DNA from: Excoecaria cochinchinensis
Taxonomy: Eukaryota > Streptophyta > Magnoliopsida > Malpighiales > Euphorbiaceae
Direction of reading: 5' to 3'
Assembly: GCA_947683425.1 (NCBI GenBank)
Contig: CANTUQ010000004.1
Span: forward strand, 7,416,001 to 7,480,000
Length of the DNA stretch: 64,000 nucleotides
Positions 1 through 10,701 of this stretch are shown in pieces. How positions within the stretch are numbered: position 1 is the stretch's first letter; every line of letters starts with the position of its first letter. The notes beneath the pieces were generated by a model. The model had not been told where the DNA came from. It was given only the letters and a program-made list of their open reading frames with translations, and searched no databases. The position numbers were made by a program, and so were the translations under genes.

Positions 1-931
1 CCTTCCCAAAATCACCTCGTGTCTGAACCTACACGGATCAGAAAGAACCCGTGCTAAGCGATAACGCTTAGTGGGGAACACATATATAACATACAGGCTT
101 AAACATAGCATTAATATTAAACATACATCATACTAGGATCATGCTTAGACCTACAAGTCTAAAACATTTATATATCATTTCACCCATAGCATTGTCATTT
201 ATTCATATTTTCCTAAAGCATGCATTAATTGGCATATACAACTACTTTATCACATGCCTGAAAAAGCGTACATAGGTTGGCAGAGATTTGTCTAATACAA
301 AGCATTCACACACCAACTTAACCATTAATATTATCTTTATCTTTTTTGTTTAGGTTTGCCTGCAGTTCAAAGACGCGAATAACGGGTATCACATTGGTAC
401 CCCGAGGTACTATAATTTCATTGTATCTATGCACACACATATACACATTTGTACCCTAAGGTACAGTAACTCAATAAGATTACTATTCCACATTAAAGAA
501 TCCAGCATGGATTTATTTCGCATTATGATTCCAAAAGAATCGGACACATTGGGCTGTAGCACTTGACCCTATAGGCATGCCTATCTATCCACTACTTGAC
601 TTGCAGGCTAAAGTTGATTACTTTCATTATTGGCTTTATAGTTGTTAATTCCATTAGCACATACATAAACCGGCACCAAATTCTTCACTTCGCATATTTA
701 AAAAGTATTAACAGATTCACATTATTCTTCTATACATCTTATAACTCTTGGATGACTTGTAATAAAATTAATAACCAACAAGTATTTGCATTCTTTAACC
801 ATCATATTTACAAATATATTAGCTTCACAAAACCTTGATATCATGCTCATATAAAATAGCCACAAGCTTGGTTAAAAGCCATACAATTAACAGACCAAGA
901 TAAATAAGGATTACTTACCCAAACAGGGTAC

Positions 932-1260
932 CTCATGGTCACAACCAATTTGGTTGTCACCGTGACATACTGAGGTCTTCAAAACAGATTGCAAGCTAAG
1001 GTACCTCACGGTCACAACCAATTTGGTTGCCACCGTGACATACCATGCAGTCCCAAATAGAATGCAAAATGAGAAATCTCACGGTCACAACCAATTTGGT
1101 TGCCACCGTGAGATACAACACACTTGCGGGTACAATGCATATTTTGGCACCTCACGGTCACAACCAATTTGGTTGTCACCGTGACATGAAAAACTTAGTC
1201 AGGCATAATAGGGTTCCTACATACCTCACGGTCACAACCATTTTGGTTATCACCGTGACC
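932..1260. repeat. Array of five near-perfect palindromes in LTR of element A
   Basis: Five copies of a ~35-bp inverted repeat, core CACGGTCACAACCAA joined to TTTGGTTGTCACCGTG, start near 932, 1004, 1078, 1151 and 1226, about 73 bp apart. The arms are conserved while the ~38-bp spacers between copies are strongly diverged. The partner array is at 21924-22250. Function unknown; as RNA each copy could form a hairpin. Confidence 0.9.
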
Positions 1261-1811
1261 TATGCAAAAACACCAAAACACAGCTTTGCTTCCTATCTCA
1301 ATTCTCATATCACTTTCAAAACCTCAATGCTCATTTCCTTTTTGTCATTCAAACCAACTCATTTTACAATAATAACAATTAACACATACTTGATTTCCAT
1401 TAAGCCCATCTCATCCAATATGCATAAAACTTAAGACATACATAAGCTCAATGCTCAACATTCCATTCAAATCGTCATGAACACCACATTGGTTTCATAA
1501 CCTATTAACCTAATCAACTTATTCATTTACAACTTCAAGGATTCCTACTACTAATTTAATACATGCTTATCCAAGTTATACAAACAAATACAAAACATGC
1601 CAAAACTTATAGAGTTAGTTCCCAAACCTCGTCGCCTAAGCTCCTAATATTCACTGAGCACTTGCTTCTCCGATTTTTTGCCTTTCCCTTGTCTTTCTTT
1701 ACTCCTTCCTCTACAAATACCATTCCAATTTCCAGAATTTGACTCAAATCATCAATTCCAATCCACATCAAACCAAAACTAGAAAGAGTAGAAGATAGAA
1801 CAAGTAATTAA

Positions 1812-1824
1812 CCACTTACCTTGT
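1812..1824 (-). promoter_or_regulatory. Conserved 5' splice-site-like sequence in LTR leader (element A)
   Basis: On the minus strand it reads ACAAG|GTAAGTGG, a strong plant donor match, about 180 nt downstream of the TATA box. The same site occurs at 22802-22812 and in related LTRs (51940, 62342). It suggests a spliced 5' leader; no acceptor is proven. Confidence 0.5.
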
Positions 1825-1998
1825 AAATGCAACAACTTAGTCTACCCTTTAATTAACTTGATTACTATAACAGAATTCATGAAATCAATTGGAAACTCAA
1901 GAAACTCACGGATGAAGAATGAAGAAGAAGCAAAAATTGATGAAAGACAGAATGGCTGAACTTCAAGCAAGTAGTGTCCTTTTCTTTCTCCTCAATTT

Positions 1999-2007
1999 TA
2001 TTTATAT
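1999..2007 (-). promoter_or_regulatory. Putative LTR TATA box (element A, 3' LTR)
   Basis: On the minus strand this reads TATAAATA within CATATAAATAAA, about 270 nt from the LTR 5' end, and is followed by a pyrimidine-rich leader. The same site is conserved in the other LTR at 22989-22997. Confidence 0.6.
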
Positions 2008-2268
2008 GGATGTAGGTGGTGGTGGTGGTAGCACAAGGAAGTGCCATCCGGATTCCACCAACAGGAAATCTGTCTCTCAAATAATCTACTTAATCTCCAC
2101 TTAAGTACTAATTAATCCACAACTATCCCAATCCTGTAAAGTTACAGCTTAGCCACTAAACTGTCCTTTAACTTTTCAATCAAGTCCTTACTTTTCTTGC
2201 AATCAAGTCCATATTACACCCTTAGTTAATCAAATTTACCAATTACAACTAGGGTACATTTCCGGCCA

Positions 2269-2454
2269 TTAGAACTCTCCCCTCCGAAAAAGAATTTCGT
2301 CCGCAAAATTCATACCCGAGTCAAATAAATGAGGATGTTGATCCCGCATGGTAGCTTCAGGCTCCCATGTTGCCTCTTCTACTTCATGGTGTTGCCAAAG
2401 CACTTTCACAAGTGGAATTTGTTTATTGCAAAGTTGCCTTACTTCACTTGCCAA
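2269..2454 (-). pseudogene. Chromodomain at the C-terminus of integrase (element A)
   Basis: The translated stretch contains VKVLWQHHEVEEATWEPE followed by a MRDQHPHLF-like end, the characteristic chromodomain core of plant chromoviruses, which binds modified chromatin and steers integration. It ends just inside the polypurine tract and LTR. The reading frame of the domain itself is open. Confidence 0.85.
2275..2285 (-). other. Polypurine tract of element A
   Basis: On the minus strand this is GGAGGGGAGAG, immediately upstream of the 3' LTR, the expected place for the plus-strand DNA primer. Confidence 0.8.
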
Positions 2455-2505
2455 AATTGCCTTCGGTTTCTCATCATAAGAGAAATCTTGCTGAATTTCA
2501 ACTTC

Positions 2506-2763
2506 TTACACAGGTAACACATGAGATTCATTCGATCGATACCTCCTCATCATAGACACATGGAAAACATCACGAAGCTTAGATAAAGCCGGAGGCAATG
2601 CCAACCGATAAGCCACTGAACCAACTCTATCTAACACTTCATATGGTCCAATGAACCTTGGACTCAATTTCCCTTTCTTGCCAAATCTCAATACCTTCCT
2701 CCAAGGAGACACTTTTAAAAACACTTTGTCACCAATTTCAAATTCAATGTCCCTTTTTTTCAA
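2506..2763 (-). pseudogene. Integrase C-terminal part with GPY/F motif (element A)
   Basis: The 85-codon stretch contains FEIGDKVFLKVSP and RFIGPYEVLDRVG, the GPY/F module of Ty3/gypsy integrases, then DVFHVSMMRRY. It is separated from the catalytic core by stops near 2807 and 2947 where relatives have Gln. Confidence 0.85.
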
Positions 2764-2949
2764 ATCCGCATAAGACTTTTGTCTGTCATTGGCTGCCTTC
2801 AGTCGCTACTGAATAAGCTTTGCTTTCTCTTCTGTATCTCGCACCAATTCTGGTCCAATAATTCTGTGTTCACCCAATTCTGTCTAGCATACTGGTGTAC
2901 GACATTTCCTTCCATATAAGACTTCATATGGCGCCATGCTAATACTTGT

Positions 2950-3570
2950 CTAATAACTATTGTTATAAGCAAATTTCATGAGTGGAAGATACTTATCCCA
3001 ACTCTTTGAAAAGTCTAAAACACATGCTCGCATCAAGTCTTCTAGTACTTGAATAACCCTTTCCGATTGTCCATCAGTCTGCGGATGAAATGCAGTACTG
3101 AGATTCAACTTCATACCCAATGCAGCCTGTAAACTCTTCCAAAACTTAGAAGTGAATCTTGGGTCTCTATCGGATACTATCGATAGGGGTACACCATGCA
3201 GTCGAACAATCTCCTTCACGTACAATTCCGATAATCGATCCATTGAATAATCCATTCGAACCGGTGTAAAGTGAGCTGACTTTGAAAATCTATCCACTAT
3301 TGCCCATACTCCATCATGCTGTTCAAAGGCAATCCAGAAACAAAATCCATAGTAATGTTGTCCCATTTCCATTGTGGAATGGAAAGAGGATCCAATAACC
3401 CATGTGGAACTTGATGTTCTGCCTTCACTTGTTGACATGTCAAACACTTAGACACATAATCCAATATATCCTTTTTCATACCTGACCACCAATACAGTTG
3501 CTTCAAATCCTAATACATTTTATTCCCGCCTGGATGCATAGTAAAAATAGTATTATGAGCCTCAAACATC
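2950..3570 (-). pseudogene. Integrase zinc finger and catalytic core (element A)
   Basis: The N-terminal part carries YWWSGMKKDI and CLTCQQVKAEHQ, the CxxC half of the HHCC finger. The core shows AIVDRFSKSAHF (second aspartate region SDRDPRFTS) and the FHPQTDGQSERVIQVLE glutamate region, giving the D,D-35-E pattern. A frameshift near 3300-3400 and a TAG near 3508 break it. Confidence 0.88.
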
Positions 3571-3677
3571 AACCTCTTCCTTATATCTTTGTCACTTGCC
3601 ACACATACTCGATTCTTATAAAGTAACACTCTATTCTCATCCACTGAATAGTCAGTCTTTTCACCATTTCTATCCAA

Positions 3678-4180
3678 CTACAGGGTCCATTGCAATCTGG
3701 AATCATTCTTTTGTACTGCTAACAATTCATCCTTTAATACCGGTCTTGCTTTCAACTGGGCTAGCAATGCTCCATCTGAAGTAAATCTCCATCTCACTGA
3801 CCTTAACTGTAATGTTGAAATAGATTTTCTACTTAATCCATCAGCCACCACATTGGCTTTACCTGGATAGTAATCCACAATACAATCATAATCCTTAAAC
3901 AACTCAAACCATCTATGCTATCTCAAGTTCAATTCTTTTTGGGTTAACAAATACTTCAAGCTTTTATGGTCAGTGGAAAATTTACACTTCTCACCATACA
4001 AGTAATGTCACCAAATCTTTAAAGCGAACACTACTGCCGCCAATTCCAGATCATGAGTCGGGTAATTCTATTCATGCGGTTTTAGTTTCCTGGAGGCATA
4101 AGCTATTACCTTCCCATCTTGCATTAACACACAACCAAAACCTATACCAGAGGCATCACTATACAAAACATATTTTTTAC
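3678..4180 (-). pseudogene. RNase H domain (element A)
   Basis: The minus-strand translation shows the SDAS-GxGxVLMQDG start, an ASRKL motif, LELAAVVFALKIW, and the later KANVVADGLSRK end typical of chromovirus RNase H. In-frame stops sit in PHE*NY and in the W*HYLYG stretch; these look like CAG to TAG and CGA to TGA changes. Confidence 0.85.
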
Positions 4181-5499
4181 CAGAGATAGGCTACGGGTGC
4201 TTCCACTAACATCCCCTTCAGCTGATTAAAACTCGCCTGACACTTTTCTGACCACTCAAATTTAACTCCTTTTCGAAGCAACCTCGTCAATGGCGAAGCC
4301 ATCACCGAAAACTCTTTCACAAATCTTCTATAATACCTAGCCAACCCTAGGAAGCTGCAAATTTCTAACACATTTCTAGGTGGCTTCCAATTCACAATAG
4401 CTTCAATCTTAGCTGGATCCACCTTAATACCTTCAGAAGATATTACATGCCCCAGGAAAGATACCTCTCACAACCAGAACTCACACTTACTCAACTTGGC
4501 ATATAACTGTTGTTCCCGTAATGTCTGAAGCACAATTCTCAAATGCTGCGCATGTTCTTTCTCATTTCTAGAATAAACCAGAATGTCATCAATAAATACC
4601 ACCACAAACTGATCTAGATATGGTTTAAACACCCTATTCATCAAGTCCATAAATGCAGCAGGCGGATTAGTCAACCCGAATGGCATTACTAAGAATTCAT
4701 AGTATCCATATCGAGTCCTGAATGCAGTCTTAGGTATATCCTCTTTCTTTACTTGCAATTGGTAATAGCCAGACCGTAGGTCGATCTTAGAAAACACACT
4801 TGCCCCTCTTAACTGATCGAATAAATCCTCGATTCTAGGTAGAGGATACCGATTCTTCACTGTCACTTTGTTCAACTATCGATAATCAATACACATCCTC
4901 ATAGTCCCATCCTTCTTCTTGACAAATAGGACTGGTGCTCCCCAAGGAGAAACACTAGGTCTTATGAAACCCTTGTCCAATAATTCCTGCAACTGAGCTT
5001 TTAACTCCTTCAATTCAGTAGGAGCCATTCGATAAGGCGCTTTTGACACTGGCATTATTCCAGACACAACATCAATGGACAATTCCACCTCCCTTACTGG
5101 TGGCACACCACTCAGTTCTTCCAAAAACACATCAGGAAACTCCCGTACTATGGGTATATCCTGAATCCGTACTTGCTCTCTTTTAGAATCTAACACAAGA
5201 GCCATGTAAGGCTCGCATCTCTTCCTCAAACATCGGTATGCTTGCATTGCCGATACCACATCCACAAGAGGATTCGCACTAATTCCCCTCACTAACACTT
5301 TACTTCCCTTACAATCACAGAGTACCACTCTCTTCCTCTTATAGTCCACTACTGCATTATATTTACTTAGCCAATCCATACCCATTATTAAATCAAACTC
5401 ATCAAAAGGTAACCCAATCAAATCAAGTGGAAATACATTATCCTGAACTACCAATGAACAACCCCTATACACTATGTTCACATTCACATTATTTCCCAA
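4177..5499 (-). pseudogene. Reverse transcriptase (element A)
   Basis: Motifs in order: VSPWGAPVLFVKKKDG, CIDYR, NRYPLPRIEDLFDQL, FSKIDLRSGYYQL, TAFRTRYGYYEFLVMPFGL, the catalytic FIDDILVYS, then the thumb YYRRFVKEFS. TAG at 4876 (expected CAG in RQLN) and TGA near 4470 split it into three open pieces (4876-5499, 4468-4875, 4177-4422). The catalytic aspartates are intact. Confidence 0.92.
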
Positions 5500-5505
5500 A
5501 GGACT

Positions 5506-5721
5506 TTATACGCATATGTCATATTTCAAACATTCAGCATCAGGCATTTTATCACATATCTTTTTAGAACACACAAATGAATGAGTTGATCCAGGGTCAA
5601 TTAATGCAAACATTTTTACATCATAGAGTAGAAAAGTACCTGCTATAACTTCAGGTGCGTCCTGCTCCTCTCGAGCCTTCATCGCATAAGCCCGAGGTGG
5701 TGCCATAGTAGGTATGTTCAC
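5506..5721 (-). pseudogene. Aspartic protease (element A)
   Basis: The fragment contains FALIDPGSTHSFVCS, the D-x-G-S/T active-site region of Ty3/gypsy proteases, with Pro in the variable position. It is separated from the RT by a TAA at about 5503 (probable CAA to TAA). Confidence 0.8.
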
Positions 5722-5759
5722 TGTTTCTGAATCAGCTGCACCTCTAGACTAGCCACCTC

Positions 5760-6107
5760 TGCCTCATCCTCTACCTCCTCCTCTATTAACTGGAGGTAAA
5801 TTAGAACCACCTCTGCTCTGTTCCTACTGATTTCCAGTTACATCATACGCCTTTGGACAGTTAGCTAAGAAATGCTCAGTACTTCCACACTTAAAACATG
5901 CACTGGTTACCTTCCAACATTCTCCTCTATGTCTTTTACCACAGTGGGGACACTTATGCACTTAATTCTTGGTACCAGATGTACCTCTACCAGATCCAGA
6001 TACAGATGGTGCTCCTCGCTTCTTACCCCTTGTTGCTGAACTAAACATAGACTCTGCCAGTGGTGCCATCTAAAAATCTCTTGGTCTCTTGCCAGCATTA
6101 GACCCAC
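5760..6107 (-). pseudogene. Gag C-terminal zinc knuckles (element A)
   Basis: The minus-strand translation shows CPHCGKRHRGEC and CFKCGSTEHFLANC, the second being a canonical CX2CX4HX4C RNA-binding knuckle. The surroundings are Gly/Arg/Ser rich. Stops occur on both sides. Confidence 0.8.
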
Positions 6108-6165
6108 CTCTATTGAAATTCCTTTTTTGCATCCTTTCCCTTTGTACTCCGAAAGACCTCTCAGC

Positions 6166-6589
6166 TCACATAGCGGCTTGAACTATCCGATAGTAGCTTA
6201 CATTCTGCTCAGTAGTTAGCGAGATCAGTAATGCCTTAATCTCTTCAATAAACCCTTCTTCAAACTGCTGACACCTGAACTCTTCAGTCAACACACCCTT
6301 TGGTGCATACTTATTCAATCGACAGAATTCTTTCTCATACTCTGCTACTGTCATTGTTCTCTGCCTCAAATTCAGGAATTGCTTCCAGTTGGCCTCTCTA
6401 CATGCCTTGGTCACAAACTTATTCCGGAACTCTCTTTCAACGAATTCCCAAGTAATCGGATTTGGGAGCATCAGATGCTGCAGAACTAATTTCCACCAAT
6501 CGTATGCTGCGCCCTAAAGCAGCGATACTACACATTCTACTTGTTGATCCAAAGGACATTTGATCTCTCCTAAAATCCTCTGCACCTTC
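6166..6589 (-). pseudogene. Gag capsid-like region (element A)
   Basis: The stretch contains AYDWWKLV, WEFVEREFRNKF, FLNLRQRTMTVAEYEKEF and a CQQFEEGF tail, the retrotransposon gag pattern. An in-frame TAG at 6514-6516 replaces an expected Gln codon. Its frame joins the 20226-20520 segment once the nested element and one TSD copy are removed. Confidence 0.88.
6585..6589. other. Target-site duplication CCTTC (left) of element B
   Basis: CCTTC is repeated exactly at 20226-20230, directly outside the two ends of the inserted element, inside the gag of element A. Confidence 0.95.
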
Positions 6590-6723
6590 TGTGACGCGCG
6601 CCGGATCCCGATGCGCTGCCCTTTCGGACCGCCCGCACGTGGGCGATCGGGGCATTTGCGGGTCCGTTGGCATCTTGCAATAAATCGCAAGTGCGTCTAT
6701 GTTGGGCAACAAAGAGGTATCAT

Positions 6724-6733
6724 GGAGTCGCCA
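6724..6733 (-). promoter_or_regulatory. Primer-site-like TGGCGACTCC inside U5 (element B, 3' LTR)
   Basis: Exact copy of the first 10 nt of the real primer-binding site, about 135 nt from the LTR edge. Also present in the other LTR (18094-18103) and in elements C and D. Confidence 0.85.
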
Positions 6734-8334
6734 CCCAATAGAACATTGGGAAAGTTACTCTCGCCTCGGAGAGCCTAAGACTGCGCTTAGTATCCATGTT
6801 GGGCCATGAGGCCTAGGATTAGCGCTAAAGTCTCGTGACCCAAGAAGTATTTTGGAGGATAACCTCTAACCTCTCGAGCCCAAAGACCAGAGCTGGGTCC
6901 GGGATTTCTCATCTATTTCTACCTCAATTAGTTTATGATCAAATTTTAATATCATTGATTCACTCTCTCTCCACACTATGCAGTTGATTAAAAGGTGCAT
7001 TTATTCATGTTAGGAAAACCATAAACTTGCAAGTAAAGCAATGAATTACAATAATACAAGGAGCGGAATACAACTCCCATTTAAAAGTGCAAACATACAA
7101 TAAAACCGGGGAATTTATTAATTATGAGGACTTTGGTCCTCGCATGCACAATTAAAGAAAATATTTTGGATGTGGTAATTTTATTTGGGATAAAAACTAG
7201 GACATTGGTCCCATTTTATTATGAAAAATCTAAATTAATTTAGTAAGAAATATTTTTATGATCTTTATTTAGGTGCGCATAGGAAAATATTTTATTCAAT
7301 GAATATATACAAGGAAATTAAAAATATAAACGAAATGAGAATTAAAAATGTATAAAGGAAATACCAAACCCCGCAACTCCTCCTTCATGTGCATGGATGC
7401 TCAAATGAGAATAAAACAATGATTTGCAACTAAAAATCAAAAAGAAATTCATGTTAGTGATTAGGCCAATGAAATAATACAACATAAAAGGTAATATGTA
7501 CAATGACCATATAACATACATAAGATACTATAACATGCATAAAAAATAATTATGATGCAATTTAACATGCATAAAGTGATTAAGATGCAATTTAACATGC
7601 ATAAGGTGATGAAGTATCATGGCATATGCAACTTATTAATAATAGTTATTAACATACATGGAAGATTAGTGACAATCAATTTTATTATAGTTAAGACATG
7701 AATAAATGTGTAACATGAGAATAATTCCACTTGACATGCATAACTAGCATAAAATAATGACTATAACACTCATACATGCAAAAGAAAGCATAATAATAAA
7801 CATGATATAGCATTAAGAAATTAAAGGTATTTACAACCTAAAACATAGATAATTACATGAACAAAGAATAATTTGACATAAAAAAAAGATTAATAGAATT
7901 TAAAAAAAGCTTATTTGTTATATGAATAATTGAAGATAAAAAAAATAAGAAGAAGAATATGGAGACTAAGAGAATTTACATGTTTGATATGTTAATTGGA
8001 AGCCAAAATAAATGAAATTAACAAGAGAATTAATGAGCAAAGCCAAGAATAATTACCCTCAAATTCAGTTTTGAAGAATTGAAGATAGAAGTGTTGAATT
8101 CCTTGTCTTCTCTTGTGAAAATCCTTAGAAAATAGCTTGAAAACTTGAAGAAAAGCTCTTGGAAACAAGTGTGTAAGATGGATTTTTTTCTCTCAACTCA
8201 AAGCTCCAAAATTCAGTTTTTTTTTCTCCCAAAATGTTCCTCATTCGTCCTCCCCCGTTTCTGAATTTTTCTAGTGTTTTTAACCCTCAAAAACTACCCA
8301 AAAACCACCCAAAACCGTCCAAAAACCGCTAAAA

Positions 8335-8575
8335 ATCGTGTTTGGGTCGAAAAATGGGCGAAATGGGCGAAGTGGGGCGAGAATCGGCGTCAGGGGCGAG
8401 AGATCGTGCGCGTCGCGCACGTTTCCGCGCGATTTGCGCGGAGTTTCCGCGCACGACGTGCGCGGGGCGAGCGACGCCCTGCGCGTCGCTTGCGCGGAGC
8501 GACCGACGCCAAGGGCGTCGGACGCGCGGAGCGCACGGAAATTCGCGACGACCCTTGGCCGTCGCCTTTTCGTCG
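8335..8575. repeat. GC-rich palindrome block in LTR of element B
   Basis: A GC-rich island in an AT-rich LTR with several inverted repeats, such as GCGCACGACGTGCGC, CCGACGCCAAGGGCGTCGG and CGTGCGCGTCGCGCACG. It is copied at 19704-19944. It is open in several frames antisense to the element; I treat those as chance. Confidence 0.8.
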
Positions 8576-8847
8576 CGATTATTTTCCCCTATTTTATTTT
8601 CAACATTTTTCCATCATTTTCACCTTTTTTTTTTTTTTTATAAAATACCACCAATCTAAAACACACTTTTTCTTCTTCAAAATAATTAAAAAAATATTTT
8701 TAAAATATTTTTAAAATACCCTTTTTACTCACCGAAAAGACAAGGAAAATCACTTCTGAGCTCCAATCTTTTTGCCTATAAGCCGGCATAGCTAAATTTC
8801 ATCATCGGGTAATCCTGATCAAGGCTACTCGGGACCCGGTGTCTACA

Positions 8848-8862
8848 GTTGCCCCCAATTTT
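8848..8862 (-). other. Polypurine tract of element B
   Basis: Minus strand AAAATTGGGGGCAAC directly abuts the 3' LTR. The same tract is found at 32766-32780 (element D) and 48874-48888 (element C). Confidence 0.88.
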
Positions 8863-8920
8863 GAAGAGACTAGTGCATGGGTGCCTAGGTGAGCCAAAAT
8901 TCAGGAAAAGGAAAGAAACG

Positions 8921-8930
8921 CGTACCTGAA
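8921..8930 (-). promoter_or_regulatory. 5' splice-site-like sequence just upstream of the polypurine tract (element B)
   Basis: Minus strand TTCAG|GTACG, 78 nt before the 3' LTR. Equivalent sites occur at the same place in elements C (48799) and D (32847). Confidence 0.5.
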
Positions 8931-8994
8931 GCGGCGATCTTCCTGCTTGATGGAGTTATGATGATAGCTGCTGCTGTCTTTTTGTTGTAGCCGG

Positions 8995-9580
8995 TAATAC
9001 CGTAGGTGCGCTAACCTCTTGTGGGTTGTGCCGCCATCGTGCTAACCGCTGTGCATTGGTAGTGCCGTGGTCGTGCCAACCTCTTGTGGGTTGTGCCGCC
9101 ATCGTGCTAACCGCTGTGAATTGGTAGTGCCGTGGTCGTGCTAACCTCTTGTGGGTAGTGCCGCCATCGTGCTAACCGCTGTGGATTGATAGTGCCGTGG
9201 TCGTGCTAACCTCTTGTGGGTAGTGCCGCCATCGTGCTAACCGCTGTGGATTGGTAATGCCGTGGTCGTGCTAACCTCTTGTGGGTAGTGCCGCCATCGT
9301 GCTAACCGCTGTGAATTGGTAGTGCCGTGGTCGTGCTAACCTCTTGTGGGTAGTGCCGCCATCGTGCTAACCGCTGTGAATTGGTAGTGCCGTGGTCGTG
9401 CTAACCTCTTGTGGGTAGTGCCGCCATCGTGCTAACCGCTGTGAATTGGTGGTGCCGTGGTCGTGCTAACCTCTTGTGGGTAATGCCGCCATCATGCTAA
9501 CCGCTGTGCATTGGTAGTGCCGTGGTCGTGCCAACCTCTTGTGGGTAATGCCGCCATCATGCTAACCGCTGTGGATTTAT
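8995..9580. repeat. 65-bp tandem repeat, about 9 copies, in 3' UTR of element B
   Basis: CCTCTTGTGGG recurs at 9015, 9080, 9145, 9210, 9275, 9340, 9405, 9470 and 9535, exactly 65 bp apart. Each unit is itself a 32/33-bp dimer, since GTGCTAACC and AGTGCCG recur twice per unit. Confidence 0.95.
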
Positions 9581-9954
9581 TTTTTTATTTTTTTATTTTT
9601 TTTTTTGCTCCTTTAGATGTTTGGACTAGTGTCATCACTTGGCTTTTGTGGGTGTTTCCCGCCGATTTCTCCTGCAAGATTGTATGCATAGGAATATACA
9701 AGAAATTATGTGTGTATGTTATGGAATGCAAATGCTTGCAAAAATGTATAGATCGCGCCCTAGGTGATCCATGGTTTGCTAAACTTATAGCTTGTCTGCT
9801 GTACCATGCCCCCTGAATCCTGAGGATCGTCGACAAGCTTTCTGAAAGAGACGTCCGGCGTATATCCCTTGCCCCCTGGTCAATGATCATTTACTTGGGA
9901 TTCTATTTCATGTTCTGTGTTGTGTGTTGTCTGACTGACGGAAAATCATCTTGA

Positions 9955-10150
9955 AATAATGCCGCCTTATCGCTCCAGGCATTGAATGTCATTGTTTTAA
10001 AGGTAGTGCGTCCCTTGTGGATTTTCACACTAGCTTTTCTTTGCGGGAAATGCGTCCCTTATGGGATTTTCACACAACCCTTTGCCTAACTTTTGCCTGG
10101 AATGGACCCAACCCAATCCAGCGGCTTTTGTTTATTTATTTATTTATTTA
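9955..10150 (+). pseudogene. Relic of the antisense extra gene (exon end plus intron) in element B
   Basis: The plus strand here (antisense to element B) matches the intron and donor flank of the antisense gene of element C (minus strand 44225-44057). Shared blocks include AAAGGTAGTGCGTCCCTT, GATTTTCACAC and TCCAGCGG. The exon end CTCCAG is kept but the donor reads GC instead of GT, and no coding exons remain. Confidence 0.72.
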
Positions 10151-10701
10151 ATTTTTTTTTTTAGGGCAGACTGCCTGTTTCCAGGTTTTCACCCTACCCT
10201 TTGGCCTAACTTTTGCTTAGAGAGCCAGTTACGGTTTTCATCTCTAACGGCTTTTTTTTTTTTTTTTTTTTTTTACCAAAGCTTCTGTTAAGAGCAAATA
10301 GCACATATCCGATGAAGGGACTGAGCAATAATCATTTGATGAACAATTGGTATATTTCTTTTTAAGACAGAACTGAAAGATCAATGAAAATGTATTCTTT
10401 TATTCATTGCAAAATTGTGTACATTTCTATATGATTTCATCATACATGATTTTCATTTGACAAGAATTCAAAAGCATATGACTACACCTAATCTCGGAGT
10501 GGGTTTTGTCAGCATCAAACTCCTGTTATCAATCGTCCCTCTCAGGTTTTCTCGATTGAATATTTTCTCTTGGCCCTTAATTTTTGCCCAGGATGCCTTT
10601 TTCCGGTATTCACCCTGACAGGGCGCCCAATTTTAGCAAGGCCGCCTTTTTTCGGTTTTCGACCCGCGGGGCATTTATTCTCTTCTTTTTATTTTTGGTC
10701 T

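Larger units (their letters stand above)
1..2273 (-). repeat. 3' LTR (partial) of chromovirus element A
   Basis: This segment matches 20993-23263 almost base for base, so it is the partner LTR of that copy, with about 360 bp lying left of the window. On the minus strand the LTR should begin TGTAAC; the expected terminal TTACA reads TTAGA here (one substitution). It contains a TATA box, a splice-donor-like site and five palindromes, each listed separately. No coding function is seen in it. Confidence 0.93.
2281..6589 (-). pseudogene. Decayed gag-pol of chromovirus (Tekay/Del-like) element A
   Basis: On the minus strand the order is gag, protease, reverse transcriptase, RNase H, integrase, chromodomain, the Ty3/gypsy order with the terminal chromodomain of chromoviruses. 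The 5' end of gag lies at 20226-20520, separated by the nested element 6590-20225. The frame is broken by many in-frame stops, mostly TAG where relatives have Gln, plus at least one frameshift near 4180. It cannot make a full polyprotein. Individual domains are listed below. Confidence 0.93.
6590..8847 (-). repeat. 3' LTR of element B
   Basis: Plus-strand ends TGTGACGCGC and GTGTCTACA; minus-strand LTR is TGTAGACACC...GCGTCACA. It includes a conserved U5 block (about 6590-7000) shared with elements C and D, a long AT-rich middle, and a GC-rich palindromic block at 8335-8575. Confidence 0.95.
8848..10701 (-). other. 3' untranslated region of element B
   Basis: Between the end of pol and the 3' LTR there is no convincing ORF. 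It holds the 65-bp tandem array, a relic of an antisense gene intron (9955-10150), poly-T tracts near 9583-9608 and 10250-10275, and a segment (about 10560-10701) homologous to 43143-43340 of element C. Confidence 0.8.

Noticed and set aside
8274..8714. Overlapping ORFs of 100-146 codons in three plus-strand frames (also 19643-20068)
   Set aside because: They lie in the GC-rich LTR block, run antisense to the element, are open in all frames because of composition, and match no family.
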